Numbered from the stretch's first letter, positions 26,590-35,396 are shown. The stretch: DNA of 64,000 nucleotides from Anaerolineae bacterium (GCA_016926255.1 JAFGOY010000011.1:124001-188000), one strand, 5' to 3'. The notes: a model not told the origin generated them from the letters alone. A program made the numbers and translations.

Positions 26590-27374
26590 ACACATTCATT
26601 GCCAGTTTTTGGGCCGAGTCACTCAAAGTCCGGCGCTCCCTGATCACATTGGCTACCGCCGGTGGATTCATGCTGTTACCCATCGTCGGCGGCCTGTTTA
26701 TGATCATCTTGAAAGACCCTGAGAACGCAAAAAACCTGGGTCTGATCAGTACAAAAGCCCAGCTTGTTGGAGGTGTTGCCGACTGGCCCTCTCACTTCGG
26801 TATCCTGAAAACGGGGATGGCAATAGCGGGCTTTATCCTGTTTTCCATCATCACCTCGTGGGTGTTTGGTCGCGAATTTGCGGATCACACCGTCAAGGAA
26901 CTGCTGGCACTTCCGACCCCGCGCACTGTGATCGTTGCGTCCAAGTTTGTCATCATTGGCCTGTGGGTGCTATTGCTCAGCATCCTGATCTTCGCCGCCG
27001 GACTCATCGCTGGCTGGTTGGTTGATATTCCCGGCTGGTCGAGTGCGCTGCTCTGGTCGTCGTTTGGCAGCTATATGCTCATCGTGGGCCTGACCTACAT
27101 GCTGATGCCGGTAGCCGCCCTTATCGCCAGCATCGGGCGCGGATACCTGCTGCCGCTGGGCTGGACATTCCTTGCAATGGCATTGGCCCAGATACTGGGC
27201 GTGCTTGGATGGGGAGAGTGGTTCCCCTGGACTGTTCCTGGCCTTCTGAGTGAACTGACAGGCCCGTCGGTTGAGGCTCTGGGTATACACAGCTATATGG
27301 TGGTTTTCCTGACCTTTGTTGTCGGGTTATCGGCAACGATCATCTGGTGGAGATCTGCCGATCAATCCAGGTAA
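26586..27374 (+). CDS. ABC-2 type permease
   Basis: A 262-residue protein with six hydrophobic segments, the membrane partner of the preceding ATPase. The cytoplasmic element FGREFADHTVKELLALPTPR is the coupling segment typical of the NatB/BcrB family. The start overlaps the ATPase stop by four bases. The pair resembles bacitracin-type or unknown-substrate exporters. A GC-rich hairpin follows. Confidence 0.88.
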   Translation: MNTFIASFWAESLKVRRSLITLATAGGFMLLPIVGGLFMIILKDPENAKNLGLISTKAQLVGGVADWPSHFGILKTGMAIAGFILFSIITSWVFGREFADHTVKELLALPTPRTVIVASKFVIIGLWVLLLSILIFAAGLIAGWLVDIPGWSSALLWSSFGSYMLIVGLTYMLMPVAALIASIGRGYLLPLGWTFLAMALAQILGVLGWGEWFPWTVPGLLSELTGPSVEALGIHSYMVVFLTFVVGLSATIIWWRSADQSR

Positions 27375-27396
27375 GAGAAAGATAGTACAAAAGAAT

Positions 27397-27419
27397 GGGC
27401 CGCCTATGTTGGGCGGCCC
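27397..27419. terminator. GC-rich hairpin between convergent permease and HAD genes
   Basis: GGGCCGCC-TATGTT-GGGCGGCCC. No T run follows on the plus strand, so termination efficiency is uncertain. Confidence 0.45.
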
Positions 27420-27456
27420 TGGACTGTACAATGAACTGGTTCGCCTGAATAGAGGA

Positions 27457-27927
27457 TCAGCGGCGGAGGCTGGCGATCAGCCGTTTGGGTTTGAGCAGCA
27501 GGTCAAGGGCATCGACGCTCGAACCGGCGACCACGCCCGCTGCTTGAAGTGCTTCGACGTTAAGCCCCTCCTGCCCCAGCACGGCGATCCCGACTGCCGC
27601 CGTCTGGAGCATCCCGGCGTCGTTGCCCCCGTTGCCGACTGCGACAACCCGATCAACACCAAGCCTTTCAACATATGTCGCTTTCTGCTCACGTTCATTG
27701 CCCTGCCGCATCCGGACAGCCGTTATGCCAAGCTGTGCATCAATCGCCGCCTGTCCGCCGTGCGTATCGGCGGTGAGCATGTGGATTTTTAGGAGGTTGG
27801 CAAGTTCAGCCAACCGCTCCTCGACGCCCTCGCACAATACACCATCGACGGCAAGTGTGCCGTTCACGTCGAAAACGACGTGTTCCAGGAACAGGTCGCC
27901 CTTCCCCGGTATGGACAGTTCGATCAA
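27457..27927 (-). CDS. HAD-superfamily hydrolase related to soluble P-type ATPase domains
   Basis: A 156-residue protein consisting of a HAD core only. Motif I reads FDVNGTLAVDG: the nucleophile Asp is present, but the usual second Asp is Asn. Motif II is LTADTHG and motif IV is GNGGNDAGML. This pattern matches the small HAD group resembling the P domain of P-type ATPases, which also favours Thr over Asp in the DKTGT position. The Asn replacement suggests ATPase-like or altered phosphatase chemistry. It lies 6 bases downstream of the M24 peptidase gene, probably in one operon. Confidence 0.8.
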   Translation of the reverse strand: MIELSIPGKGDLFLEHVVFDVNGTLAVDGVLCEGVEERLAELANLLKIHMLTADTHGGQAAIDAQLGITAVRMRQGNEREQKATYVERLGVDRVVAVGNGGNDAGMLQTAAVGIAVLGQEGLNVEALQAAGVVAGSSVDALDLLLKPKRLIASLRR

Positions 27928-27933
27928 AGTTCT

Positions 27934-29046
27934 CTATTCCTTGAAATCGATAGTGATCAACTCGCGGTCAAAGGTCGTGAGGCTTTCGGCCCCGGCGGGC
28001 GTGATCACCATGTCATCCTCGATGCGCACGCCGAATTCGCCGGGCAGGTAAATCCCCGGCTCGATGGTAAACGCGTTCCCAACTTCAAGCCCGGTGAGAT
28101 TCCCCTCGACAATATAGGGGTCTTCGTGCGCGTCCAACCCGACGCCATGCCCGGTGCGGTGGGTGAAATAATCGCCGTACCCGGCATTCTCGATCACCTG
28201 CCGCGCAGCCCGGTCGACTTCCTGCGGAGTGACCCCCGGTTTGGCCGCCGCCCGCCCGGCGGCGTTGGCCTCTTTCACCACCTCGTAGATCTCGTGGAAT
28301 TTGCCAGCGGCAGACCCGCCGACGAAAAACGTTCGCGTGATATCGGAGATGTATCCCTCGCTGCGCGTCCCATAATCAATCAGGAGCGGCTGTCCGGCCT
28401 TCACTTCTGCGTCGGAGGGAACGCCATGCGGCAGCGCCGTGCGCGAACCGGACAGGACAATCGGCTCGAAGGGTTCTTTCCCGCCCCCGGTCTCGATCAG
28501 CCCCATCTTGAGGCGGCTGGCGACCTGGCGCTCGGTCACGCCGGGGCGGAGATCGGCGATCACGTTTTGCAGCACATCTTCGGCAATCTGGACAGCGGTA
28601 CGCATTGCCTCGACTTCGGCAGCGTCCTTCACCCGGCGAAGTGTGCTCATGAACGGATCGGCGTTCTTCATCTTGACCGATTCGGCATATCGCTGGATCA
28701 GCCGGAGTTCCAGCACTCGCATCGAGAGATGTTCAACAGCCAGTCTGCGCAGCACCGGCAGAGCATTGATCGCCTGTTTGAAGGCTTTCTTCGGCCCCTT
28801 CGCGTCGGTATAGGTATAACTCCCAAAATCAAAGGGATGATTTTCTTCAAGTTTTGTCACTTCGAACGAGGGAAGGACGAAAACCGGCAGGCCAAGCACC
28901 GGGATGAAAGCAACCGTCGGGCGTTCCATCAGGTGGAAGTCGATGCCGGTCATATAAGTCATATTTGCCCCAGGAACAAGCGCCAGACAATCGACCTTGC
29001 TGGCCTGAAGTTGGGTCTGAAGGCGGTTCAAGCGTTTCGCGTACAC
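27934..29046 (-). CDS. M24-family Xaa-Pro peptidase
   Basis: A 370-residue metallopeptidase with a creatinase-type N-terminal domain (1-~135) and a pita-bread catalytic domain. Metal ligands are visible: Asp in LIDYGTRSEGY and SDITRTFF, His in HRTGHGVGLDAHE, and Glu in TIEPGIY and VRIEDDM. It probably cleaves N-terminal Xaa-Pro bonds or a dipeptide; the exact specificity cannot be read. No signal peptide, so cytoplasmic. Confidence 0.92.
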   Translation of the reverse strand: MYAKRLNRLQTQLQASKVDCLALVPGANMTYMTGIDFHLMERPTVAFIPVLGLPVFVLPSFEVTKLEENHPFDFGSYTYTDAKGPKKAFKQAINALPVLRRLAVEHLSMRVLELRLIQRYAESVKMKNADPFMSTLRRVKDAAEVEAMRTAVQIAEDVLQNVIADLRPGVTERQVASRLKMGLIETGGGKEPFEPIVLSGSRTALPHGVPSDAEVKAGQPLLIDYGTRSEGYISDITRTFFVGGSAAGKFHEIYEVVKEANAAGRAAAKPGVTPQEVDRAARQVIENAGYGDYFTHRTGHGVGLDAHEDPYIVEGNLTGLEVGNAFTIEPGIYLPGEFGVRIEDDMVITPAGAESLTTFDRELITIDFKE

Positions 29047-29074
29047 GCTCCCTCCTTAACTGTAGTCTACGGGT

Positions 29075-29782
29075 TCAGTGCCTGATACCGATCAATTCTA
29101 CCGCGTCGATCTGATCCCACCCGCCGAGGCTGGCCGACTGGTCGACGGTGATCACTACCCGATTGCCCTTGTAATCAGCGTCGACGATGGGAATCACCAT
29201 GACAAACGGGCATTGTAATCGGGGTTGGGGTGGCGAATCGTAGACGATATGCGGTTCACCGTAGAGATCGGTGAATTCGACCTTTACCACAAACCCCGGA
29301 TTGAAGGATTCGTAGATCAAAATCCCGGTGGGAGTGACCAATTCGGCGAATAAGACGGTCAGCGTCGCTATTTCATTGGGCGAAGTCGAGGCCCAGGCAG
29401 TGGCAAAGTCACCGCATTCGGGGGTATTGGCCGGGCCGGTGGTTTGAACAGCCCCCCTGGTCAGTGGATCAAGCTCAGAGCTGCCAAAAGCGGAGGCTGC
29501 AAACTGGTCGACCTGCTGCCGCCCGGAAAGCGAAAGTGTGGGTGCGGCACCGGTCAGTGCTGCTACGGCGGGGGTTTGCGTCAGGTTTGATGCCAGCGTG
29601 GGAATATAAACATTGGCCTGCGTGCTTGCCGCATCAATCGTCAGTTGGAGGACGTTTGCATCGACTCCAGTACCCTCTCGCATGAAAAATACAGCCAATG
29701 CGATCACGACCACCGCTATCACGAGAATCCAGCCTGCGTTCTGACCTAGGTTTCGGACCGTTCGCCTGAACCAATCCAGCAT
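29075..29782 (-). CDS. Membrane-anchored extracellular protein, unknown function
   Basis: A 235-residue protein. Residues ~17-40 are a single transmembrane anchor (GWILVIAVVVIALAVFFM). The outside part has a Thr/Ala-rich stalk and a C-terminal beta domain ending in VDQSASLGGWDQIDAVELIG, a signature I associate with galactose-binding-like or carbohydrate-type beta sandwiches in this phylum. An AGGAGG site eight bases upstream selects the ATG at 29782 over 29809. Binding of a surface glycan or protein is a guess. Confidence 0.65.
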   Translation of the reverse strand: MLDWFRRTVRNLGQNAGWILVIAVVVIALAVFFMREGTGVDANVLQLTIDAASTQANVYIPTLASNLTQTPAVAALTGAAPTLSLSGRQQVDQFAASAFGSSELDPLTRGAVQTTGPANTPECGDFATAWASTSPNEIATLTVLFAELVTPTGILIYESFNPGFVVKVEFTDLYGEPHIVYDSPPQPRLQCPFVMVIPIVDADYKGNRVVITVDQSASLGGWDQIDAVELIGIRH

Positions 29783-29970
29783 TGGGGTTTCCTCCTGAGT
29801 CGATGGCAAGCAGTATAGCGGTGACCTGCCAAACTCGCCAGCCTGAACAATAACGGGATTATCTTGTTAGCCTCTCTCAGGTGCTGTAAAATGACCTCAA
29901 CCAGCTATTGACGCAAGCGGCCCGAAAAATCGTTCGTTGAAGCGACCGATCAAACGGTAAGGACTGCAAA

Positions 29971-30417
29971 ATGTTATCACAAAGGTTCCAACTGCCTGAC
30001 GCACCGCCAGCGTTAGAACAGCGTACACCCGTCACCCGGCAGCAGCGACAGGATGCCCTGAAGCAGATTAACGACCTGAGTGCTGCGCTGGATTCGATGC
30101 CGGTGCTTCTCACCCAGGACGGCGAAGTGATCTGTTCCGCCGGAATGATGACCGAAGAAACCAGTCTCGAACATGTCGCGCGCACTGTCGCGCGCCTGTG
30201 GCGGGATGGTTCAAACCGGCTGGCCCGCGAACTGATCCGGTTCGAAGAAGAGATTGTAGAAGGCGAGACAGAACGATTCAGCTTCTTTCTCTACTCGGTT
30301 CATATCAGCGGGGCAGTCACGCTGACGCTCGGCTGGAACCCATCACTCTCACTTACTCAGCTTCGAGCGGAGGCAACAGACGTCAAAACCGCTCTACAGC
30401 GTATATTCCAGACGTAA
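29971..30417 (+). CDS. Roadblock/LC7-like small protein
   Basis: A 148-residue cytoplasmic protein. Residues ~35-148 have the alternating helix/strand pattern of Roadblock/LC7 proteins (ALDSMPVLLTQDGEVICSAG, LEHVARTVARLW, LYSVHISGAVTLTLGWN). In bacteria such proteins (MglB type) act on small Ras-like GTPases controlling polarity; no GTPase gene is adjacent. An AAGGA site lies 7 bases before the ATG. The fold assignment is by pattern only. Confidence 0.55.
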   Translation: MLSQRFQLPDAPPALEQRTPVTRQQRQDALKQINDLSAALDSMPVLLTQDGEVICSAGMMTEETSLEHVARTVARLWRDGSNRLARELIRFEEEIVEGETERFSFFLYSVHISGAVTLTLGWNPSLSLTQLRAEATDVKTALQRIFQT

Positions 30418-30463
30418 ATGGACAACCGTATGTCCTCTTTTACGCCCAAACAGGACACCCTAC

Positions 30464-31384
30464 ATGCATGTATTTGATTGGAGCATCTCGCTTTACCGTA
30501 AAACTATCAAACGGTCACGGGCCGCACATGTCGCCACCCACTGGCTGATGAAGCACATTGTCATCCCAGGGCTTGAGGCGCTGCGGCGGTTCAAAACCAT
30601 GCCCGACGATCCGTTCTGGTTTCGTCTGGAACTGCTGACCAACCGCCACGAAGCGGAAAGTATTCAACTGGTTGACCGATTGCTGAAACCGGGGATGATC
30701 ATGCTGGATGTTGGCGCGCATGTCGGCTATTATGCGCGGCGTGCTGCCCGGCTGGTAGGTGAGGAGGGCCAGGTCTTCGCTTTTGAACCTCACCCGCGAA
30801 CCTTTGGCGTTTTGAGCAGGAACGTCAGCCGATACTCGAATGTTACCCCGATACAGGTCGCCTTATCCGACGAGGAAGGCACTGCCGAACTTTACGACTA
30901 CCTGATGATGTCGGCCAGCGGGTCGTTGCATTACGACGAGTCGCTGCTGGAACTTCAAAAAGCCCACCTGACCGATTTCGACATCGCGCCCCGGATCAGT
31001 GAGGGCTTCCCGACGCAAAAATACACCGTGCAGACAATCACCGTCGATCATTACCTGGCCGAACAGGGAATTCAATCGGTCGATCTGGTCAAAATGGATA
31101 TCGAGGGAGCGGAGATCGGCGCACTGCGCGGGATGAAAGCGACGATTGCCGGTTCGCCGCAGATAAAGCTGATCATGGAATATAACCCCAAGGCTCTCAA
31201 AGCCTTCGAGTACAAGCCTCAGGAGGCGCTGAGGGAGGTGCTGAGCCTTGGTTTTGCTACGATACAGGTGATAGAGCCTGATGGCAGCCTGACAGACCTT
31301 ACAAACGACCCGGCGGCTCTCGATGAACTGACCGAACGCCTGATGGAGAATATGGGCGTGGTCAATCTCCTGCTTGCGAAATAG
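30464..31384 (+). CDS. FkbM-family methyltransferase
   Basis: A 306-residue SAM-dependent enzyme with the FkbM layout: a helical N-terminus, motif I LDVGAHVGYYARRAARL, FEPHPRTFGVL, and the signature VDLVKMDIEGAEIGALRGM. Members often O-methylate sugars in surface glycans or antibiotics. The substrate here is unknown. It starts 46 bases after the Roadblock gene and may share its transcript. A strong hairpin follows. Confidence 0.9.
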   Translation: MHVFDWSISLYRKTIKRSRAAHVATHWLMKHIVIPGLEALRRFKTMPDDPFWFRLELLTNRHEAESIQLVDRLLKPGMIMLDVGAHVGYYARRAARLVGEEGQVFAFEPHPRTFGVLSRNVSRYSNVTPIQVALSDEEGTAELYDYLMMSASGSLHYDESLLELQKAHLTDFDIAPRISEGFPTQKYTVQTITVDHYLAEQGIQSVDLVKMDIEGAEIGALRGMKATIAGSPQIKLIMEYNPKALKAFEYKPQEALREVLSLGFATIQVIEPDGSLTDLTNDPAALDELTERLMENMGVVNLLLAK

Positions 31385-31416
31385 AAAATGCCTGTATCAA
31401 CGAGATGCATTCTGAA

Positions 31417-31445
31417 CAATGCCCCGCAATTAATGCGGGGCATTG
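31417..31445. terminator. Hairpin between convergent FkbM and small membrane protein genes
   Basis: CAATGCCCCGCA and TGCGGGGCATTG form a 12-bp perfect stem around a 5-base loop. The T run is poor. Confidence 0.6.
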
Positions 31446-31499
31446 TCGTTGGCCGGTATGAGGCATAATCCGGTTAGCTGGTTGAACAACAAGCCGGTA

Positions 31500-31760
31500 C
31501 TAATCGAATTTCTTGTTCAGGTAGAAAACATAGCCACCATAGGCTGCGCCGCACAGCACAGCCACGATCAGCCAGAGCAACCAGGCGTTTTTGAGAATCA
31601 AACCGATGTTCCTTACGCCTGTGAACATGCCGATATAGGCAAATGTCGCAGCCCAGACAATGACGAATGTACCGAAAACCCAGTACAACATCAGTTTTTT
31701 AAGTTTCTCTTTTTTCTCGGCGGGCAATGCAGCGCCTGTGTTCGGGGACTCTTCAGCCAT
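31500..31760 (-). CDS. Small two-helix membrane protein
   Basis: An 86-residue protein with a charged N-terminus (EKKEKLKKL) followed by two hydrophobic segments (about 25-45 and 60-80) and a Lys-rich tail. An AAGGAG site lies 9 bases before the ATG, so it is very likely real. Function unknown. Confidence 0.65.
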   Translation of the reverse strand: MAEESPNTGAALPAEKKEKLKKLMLYWVFGTFVIVWAATFAYIGMFTGVRNIGLILKNAWLLWLIVAVLCGAAYGGYVFYLNKKFD

Positions 31761-31928
31761 TTGTTACACTTCTCCTTGTGTAAGTGGTATAACGGAATCG
31801 GCAAACCATAGATAAATTCATTCTAGTACAGATTGTTGAATGCGCAAAATAGGTGCTGCTGGTAATATCGTGTCACTGCAAATGCCACTATCGACCGTCC
31901 GATTTTAGCTGCTCGTGGGGTGGGATCG

Positions 31929-32855
31929 ATGCGCGATCGACGCTCTGTCGAAGATTTATCCATAGAGGAACTGGAACAAATCCTCCGGTTGAAAAAACAC
32001 CAGCAGCGGCAGGAGCGCCTCGAACGCTACGAACGCCAGGGGCGCAGGCGAGGCGATGTCCCTTTACCAGGAGATGAACCTCCACCTGAGCCAGAAGCCC
32101 GGCGTGGAATTGCCTATACATCGCTCTTTAGCAATGGATCAGGCGACGGCCAGCGGAAAAACAGAGATCGCCTGCTGCTGGGGATCGAAGTGGCAGCGGC
32201 GCTTGGTTTGGTAGCTATTCTTGTTTTTGCGGCAGTGACACTGAATGATCTGAATCGCCAATCGGTGGAAGCGCAGGCCGAGCAAATAGCGGCACTGCCC
32301 AGCCCCTCCCCCACGCCATTGATCAGCGCGGTGGTGCTGCCGGGCGGTCATACTCCGCCAACTTCCGATCAGGGGGCCGCGCCGAACTACGACGAGGTGC
32401 CTTCACATCTCCGACCGCTGGTCGAACAGCAGTACGCTGGGCCGGTGATCGTGCCCACTCCCAGCCCTGGCAGCGCGATCCGCATCCGCATCCCGGCGAT
32501 CAACGTTGACGCGCCAATCGTACAGGGGGACGGTTGGGAGCAGTTGCAAAAAGGGGTCGGTCAGCATATTGGATCGGCTTCGCCGGGCGCAGTCGGGAAT
32601 GTCGTGCTTTCAGCCCATAACGACATCTACGGCGAAATTTTCCGCCGGTTAGATCAGTTACAGGAAGGTGATGAGATTTTCCTGCACACGCAAACTCAGC
32701 AATACGCCTATCGTGTTGACCATTGGCGAATCGTCGCTCCAACCGAAGTCAGCGCCATGGACCCGACCCAGGAGCCAATCGTTACGTTGATTTCTTGCTA
32801 CCCCTACCTGGTAAATACTGATCGAATTGTGGTCGTTGCGGGACTTTCGGAGTAA
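31929..32855 (+). CDS. Sortase family transpeptidase
   Basis: A 308-residue protein. Residues 1-~75 are cytoplasmic and rich in Arg/Glu/Gln (SIEELEQILRLKKHQQRQER). A transmembrane segment follows (~residues 80-105), then a Pro-rich stalk. The sortase domain starts at RIRIPAINVDAPIVQGD. The catalytic His is in LSAHNDIYGEIF, the Cys in TLISCYPY, and the Arg in NTDRIVVVAG, all intact. This TLISCYP pattern resembles class D/E-like enzymes. No LPxTG-type sorting signal is seen in the secreted proteins of this window. A GTG at 31920 is an alternative start. Confidence 0.9.
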   Translation: MRDRRSVEDLSIEELEQILRLKKHQQRQERLERYERQGRRRGDVPLPGDEPPPEPEARRGIAYTSLFSNGSGDGQRKNRDRLLLGIEVAAALGLVAILVFAAVTLNDLNRQSVEAQAEQIAALPSPSPTPLISAVVLPGGHTPPTSDQGAAPNYDEVPSHLRPLVEQQYAGPVIVPTPSPGSAIRIRIPAINVDAPIVQGDGWEQLQKGVGQHIGSASPGAVGNVVLSAHNDIYGEIFRRLDQLQEGDEIFLHTQTQQYAYRVDHWRIVAPTEVSAMDPTQEPIVTLISCYPYLVNTDRIVVVAGLSE

Positions 32856-32901
32856 AGTTGTCCCCGGTCAAAACAAATCAACTGTCAAGAAGGGATTATT
32901 C

Positions 32902-33078
32902 ATGGCAAAACGATCATCACGCAAACGTAACTCGCGCCGCCCACCCCAGGTACAGGTGCAAAAAGAACCGGTCGATCTGGCACAGGAGTATCGCTATGTG
33001 ATCGATGATCTAAAGCGGATCGGCATCATTGCAGTGATACTGATCGGGCTTCTGGCGGCGCTGTCGTTTTTTCTGTAG
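32902..33078 (+). CDS. Small basic single-pass membrane protein
   Basis: A 58-residue protein. The N-terminus is very basic (MAKRSSRKRNSRRP), the middle reads DLAQEYRYVIDDLKRIGI, and a C-terminal hydrophobic helix ends at the stop. AAGGGA precedes the ATG, so the start is well supported; the frame is open to 32827 but without a ribosome site. It lies 46 bases after the sortase gene and may be co-transcribed. Function unknown. Confidence 0.65.
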   Translation: MAKRSSRKRNSRRPPQVQVQKEPVDLAQEYRYVIDDLKRIGIIAVILIGLLAALSFFL

Positions 33079-33147
33079 CCCAAAGACAGACACAGGGTTT
33101 CTCGCGCAATTGTCATAATTTAATTGAGGGGAAATTGAAAAGAGGTG

Positions 33148-33221
33148 TCGGGGCGGCCGGACTCGAACCGGCGACCTCTGCGTCCCAAACGCAGCGCGCT
33201 ATCCAACTGCGCCACGCCCCG
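33148..33221 (-). tRNA. tRNA-Pro (anticodon TGG)
   Basis: A complete cloverleaf on the minus strand. The acceptor CGGGGCG pairs with CGCCCCG, the D stem is GCGC/GCGC, the anticodon stem is CTGCG/CGCAG with loop TTTGGGA, and the T arm is GCCGG-TTCGAGT-CCGGC. The anticodon TGG reads CCA and probably other CCN codons. The discriminator is A. The 3' CCA is not encoded and must be added post-transcriptionally. Confidence 0.97.
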
Positions 33222-33232
33222 AAATCGAGGGG

Positions 33233-33261
33233 AGTATACCGCCCCCCGTTTTAAACATCAA
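33233..33261 (-). promoter_or_regulatory. Promoter of tRNA-Pro
   Basis: On the minus strand: TTGATG (33256-33261), a 17-base spacer, then TATACT (33233-33238), ending 11 bases before the tRNA 5' end. Confidence 0.7.
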
Positions 33262-33282
33262 GCGTATTCTGCCAATCCAGCG

Positions 33283-34389
33283 CTACTCTTCCTCGGTCGG
33301 CTCAGGGGTCTCGGAGGGCATCGGGAAAGCATGTTCTTCGGCAATGGGGGTCATGATTCCAGGGGTGCCGTCCAGTACATCAATCGGTATCGGGGTGGGG
33401 TTGAGACAGGCGTCGTTCGCCTCGTCGTATTTCTCTCCAACCTCAACATCCCAGACCATGTCGAGCGCCGCTAAATACTGCTCGGCGGCGGCACATGGAT
33501 CGCTGAGGGCAATCAGTTGATCGCCGTACAGAACGTGGGCATCCCACAGCCGGTCGGCGACATCGTAATAGGTGGGCATCACGTTATAGAGTTCCTGGTA
33601 GTTCTGGATCACCACCGGCCAGTTGATATCCCAGTAGCGCAGCCCGGCTACATAAAAGCTTGCCAGCAGGTACTCACCTTCTGATTGATCGTCAAGCGGT
33701 TTGATCTCCATCGCCTGTTCCAGAAGGAAAACACCTTCCTCGAAACGTTCCGCTCTAAGCTCGGCCAGGCCCTGATTTTTTAATGCCTCGTGGAGCATTT
33801 CCTTTACATCGATCTCTTTGAAGGTCGGGTCCTGATTCTGAATGTTCTGCAAGCGGCTGATCGCTGCCGTCCACTGTTGGTCCTCGAAGTAGGTAACCGC
33901 TTCCTCGTATAGCAGATTGAGGTCACCCCCGGCGGCGCTGGTCGGGACAGGGGTTGTATCAATATCAACCGGACCCGCCGAAGCGGAAGCCATATTCTGA
34001 CGCGCCTCGGCCAACCGTTCTGCGGCACCGGGATAGCCCGGTTGACGCTCTACAATCCAGGAAAAACGCTGGACGGCCAGTTCGTAGCGACCTTCGGCAA
34101 GGTCGGCCATTCCCAGTTCGAACTGTAAACCCATATCGGCGGCGGTGGTCTGGGTGGCATATGCCTCGCGCTCGTTTTTTCCGGCGACTGCCCCGCCTGC
34201 AGCGGCAACACCCAGTGCGGTGATTAGCACGCATCCGCCAATAGCGATAAGCGCCGCCGTAGAGGACAAACCACGCAGACCACGACGGCGACCGTCGTTT
34301 TCTGGAGCTGTCTCAAACTCGTCAGGATCTTCTGATTGGGGAGAGCCGCCGTAGGCATTCTGATCGGCAGGGTCAAGGGCCTGGCTCAT
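33283..34389 (-). CDS. Membrane-anchored TPR protein
   Basis: A 368-residue protein. Residues 1-45 are cytoplasmic and acidic, one hydrophobic segment follows (~48-72, with GGCVLITALGVAAAGGAVAG), and an extracytoplasmic region carries tetratricopeptide-like units (GMADLAEGRYELAVQRFSWI, QPGYPGAAERLAEARQ, EDQQWTAAISRLQNIQNQDP). The C-terminus is a Pro/Thr/Glu tail. The start MSQALDPADQ at 34389 is chosen because the longer frame covers the divergent promoter region. It probably acts as a surface scaffold; partners unknown. Confidence 0.72.
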   Translation of the reverse strand: MSQALDPADQNAYGGSPQSEDPDEFETAPENDGRRRGLRGLSSTAALIAIGGCVLITALGVAAAGGAVAGKNEREAYATQTTAADMGLQFELGMADLAEGRYELAVQRFSWIVERQPGYPGAAERLAEARQNMASASAGPVDIDTTPVPTSAAGGDLNLLYEEAVTYFEDQQWTAAISRLQNIQNQDPTFKEIDVKEMLHEALKNQGLAELRAERFEEGVFLLEQAMEIKPLDDQSEGEYLLASFYVAGLRYWDINWPVVIQNYQELYNVMPTYYDVADRLWDAHVLYGDQLIALSDPCAAAEQYLAALDMVWDVEVGEKYDEANDACLNPTPIPIDVLDGTPGIMTPIAEEHAFPMPSETPEPTEEE

Positions 34390-34561
34390 GCTGTTTTTTT
34401 CTCTGCTTGCTGTCCGTAAAATCGCGTTGTTCGTTCCGGAAGGACGCGCCGCATTATAGCGGGTTAAATCGGGCTTGTCCACAGCGCAAACAGGTCGATA
34501 GCCATACGGCAGGGTCAGATCCGATCTCATTCTGATCACCCCGCTGGCGGTAACAGGCAAC

Positions 34562-34590
34562 TTGCCCCTATACTATCCAAAGCCTATAAT
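34562..34590 (+). promoter_or_regulatory. Promoter of the DUF4013-like gene
   Basis: TTGCCC (34562-34567), a 17-base spacer and a perfect TATAAT (34585-34590), 38 bases before the ATG. Confidence 0.6.
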
Positions 34591-34628
34591 CAACGAAAAG
34601 ATGGAATTAACCTATAGGAGGAGTATCG

Positions 34629-35333
34629 ATGGATTTCGCGAGTGCGCTAACCTTTCCTTTTGAGGACGAAGATTGGCTGAAGAAACTGGGCATCGGCGTT
34701 CTGATCACTCTGGGCGGAATGCTGCTGTCTTTCATCCTCTTAATACCCTTACTGCTCATGGTTCTACTCTTCTCTGGATGGCAGTACGAGATCATTAAGC
34801 GGGTCAAAAATGATGATCCAACACCGCTGCCCGGATGGGATGATTTTGGTGGGTTGCTGAAAAGAGGCGGCACCCTGATCGGTGCATTGTTGATCTACCA
34901 GATACCGGTCGTCCTGTTTAGCTGCGCCATAGGTGTTATCGCAGCTCTCCCGGCACTGGGCGTCAGCGATGAGAATGCTTTCGCCGCAATGTCGACCGCG
35001 GCGATGATCCTCATATCCTGCTGCTCCTGCCTGATTATCCTGTACGCAATCGTTGCCGCGATCGTCTATATCGGCGGGCTGATCCGGTATACCGACAATG
35101 AAGAATTCAGCACTTTCTTCCAGATCGGCGATAACTTTGCCCTGGTCAAAGACAATATCGGCGACTTTGGGATGCTGCTCCTGTTCTTCATCGTTGCCGG
35201 GATTGGCGTCAATATCCTGTCAGCGACCGGGATCGGCGGCCTTGTCGCACCGGTCTTCCAGAATTACTTTACCGGGCACCTGGTCGGCCAGTTAGCCAAG
35301 AAGCTCGCTGCCTCGGCAGCCCCCGCAGTATAA
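34629..35333 (+). CDS. DUF4013-like membrane protein
   Basis: A 234-residue protein with six or so hydrophobic segments. The N-terminus MDFASALTFPFEDEDWLKKL and the GWQYEIIKRV and LPGWDDFGGLLKRG stretches are characteristic of DUF4013. A TAGGAGG site 7-8 bases before the ATG and an upstream promoter make the start secure. Role unknown. It is divergent from the TPR gene and ends at a strong terminator. Confidence 0.82.
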   Translation: MDFASALTFPFEDEDWLKKLGIGVLITLGGMLLSFILLIPLLLMVLLFSGWQYEIIKRVKNDDPTPLPGWDDFGGLLKRGGTLIGALLIYQIPVVLFSCAIGVIAALPALGVSDENAFAAMSTAAMILISCCSCLIILYAIVAAIVYIGGLIRYTDNEEFSTFFQIGDNFALVKDNIGDFGMLLLFFIVAGIGVNILSATGIGGLVAPVFQNYFTGHLVGQLAKKLAASAAPAV

Positions 35334-35351
35334 TAATATTCATCGATCAAA

Positions 35352-35385
35352 AAGAGCGCGCTAAACGTTCAGCGCGCTCTTTCTA
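35352..35385. terminator. Bidirectional terminator after the DUF4013-like gene
   Basis: AAAGAGCGCGCT and AGCGCGCTCTTT form a 12-bp stem with an 8-base loop between two convergent genes. Confidence 0.8.
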
Positions 35386-35396
35386 TTCCCCAAATA

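Noticed and set aside
27880..29085. 401-codon open frame on the plus strand
   Set aside because: Antisense to the M24 peptidase gene, which has all metal ligands.
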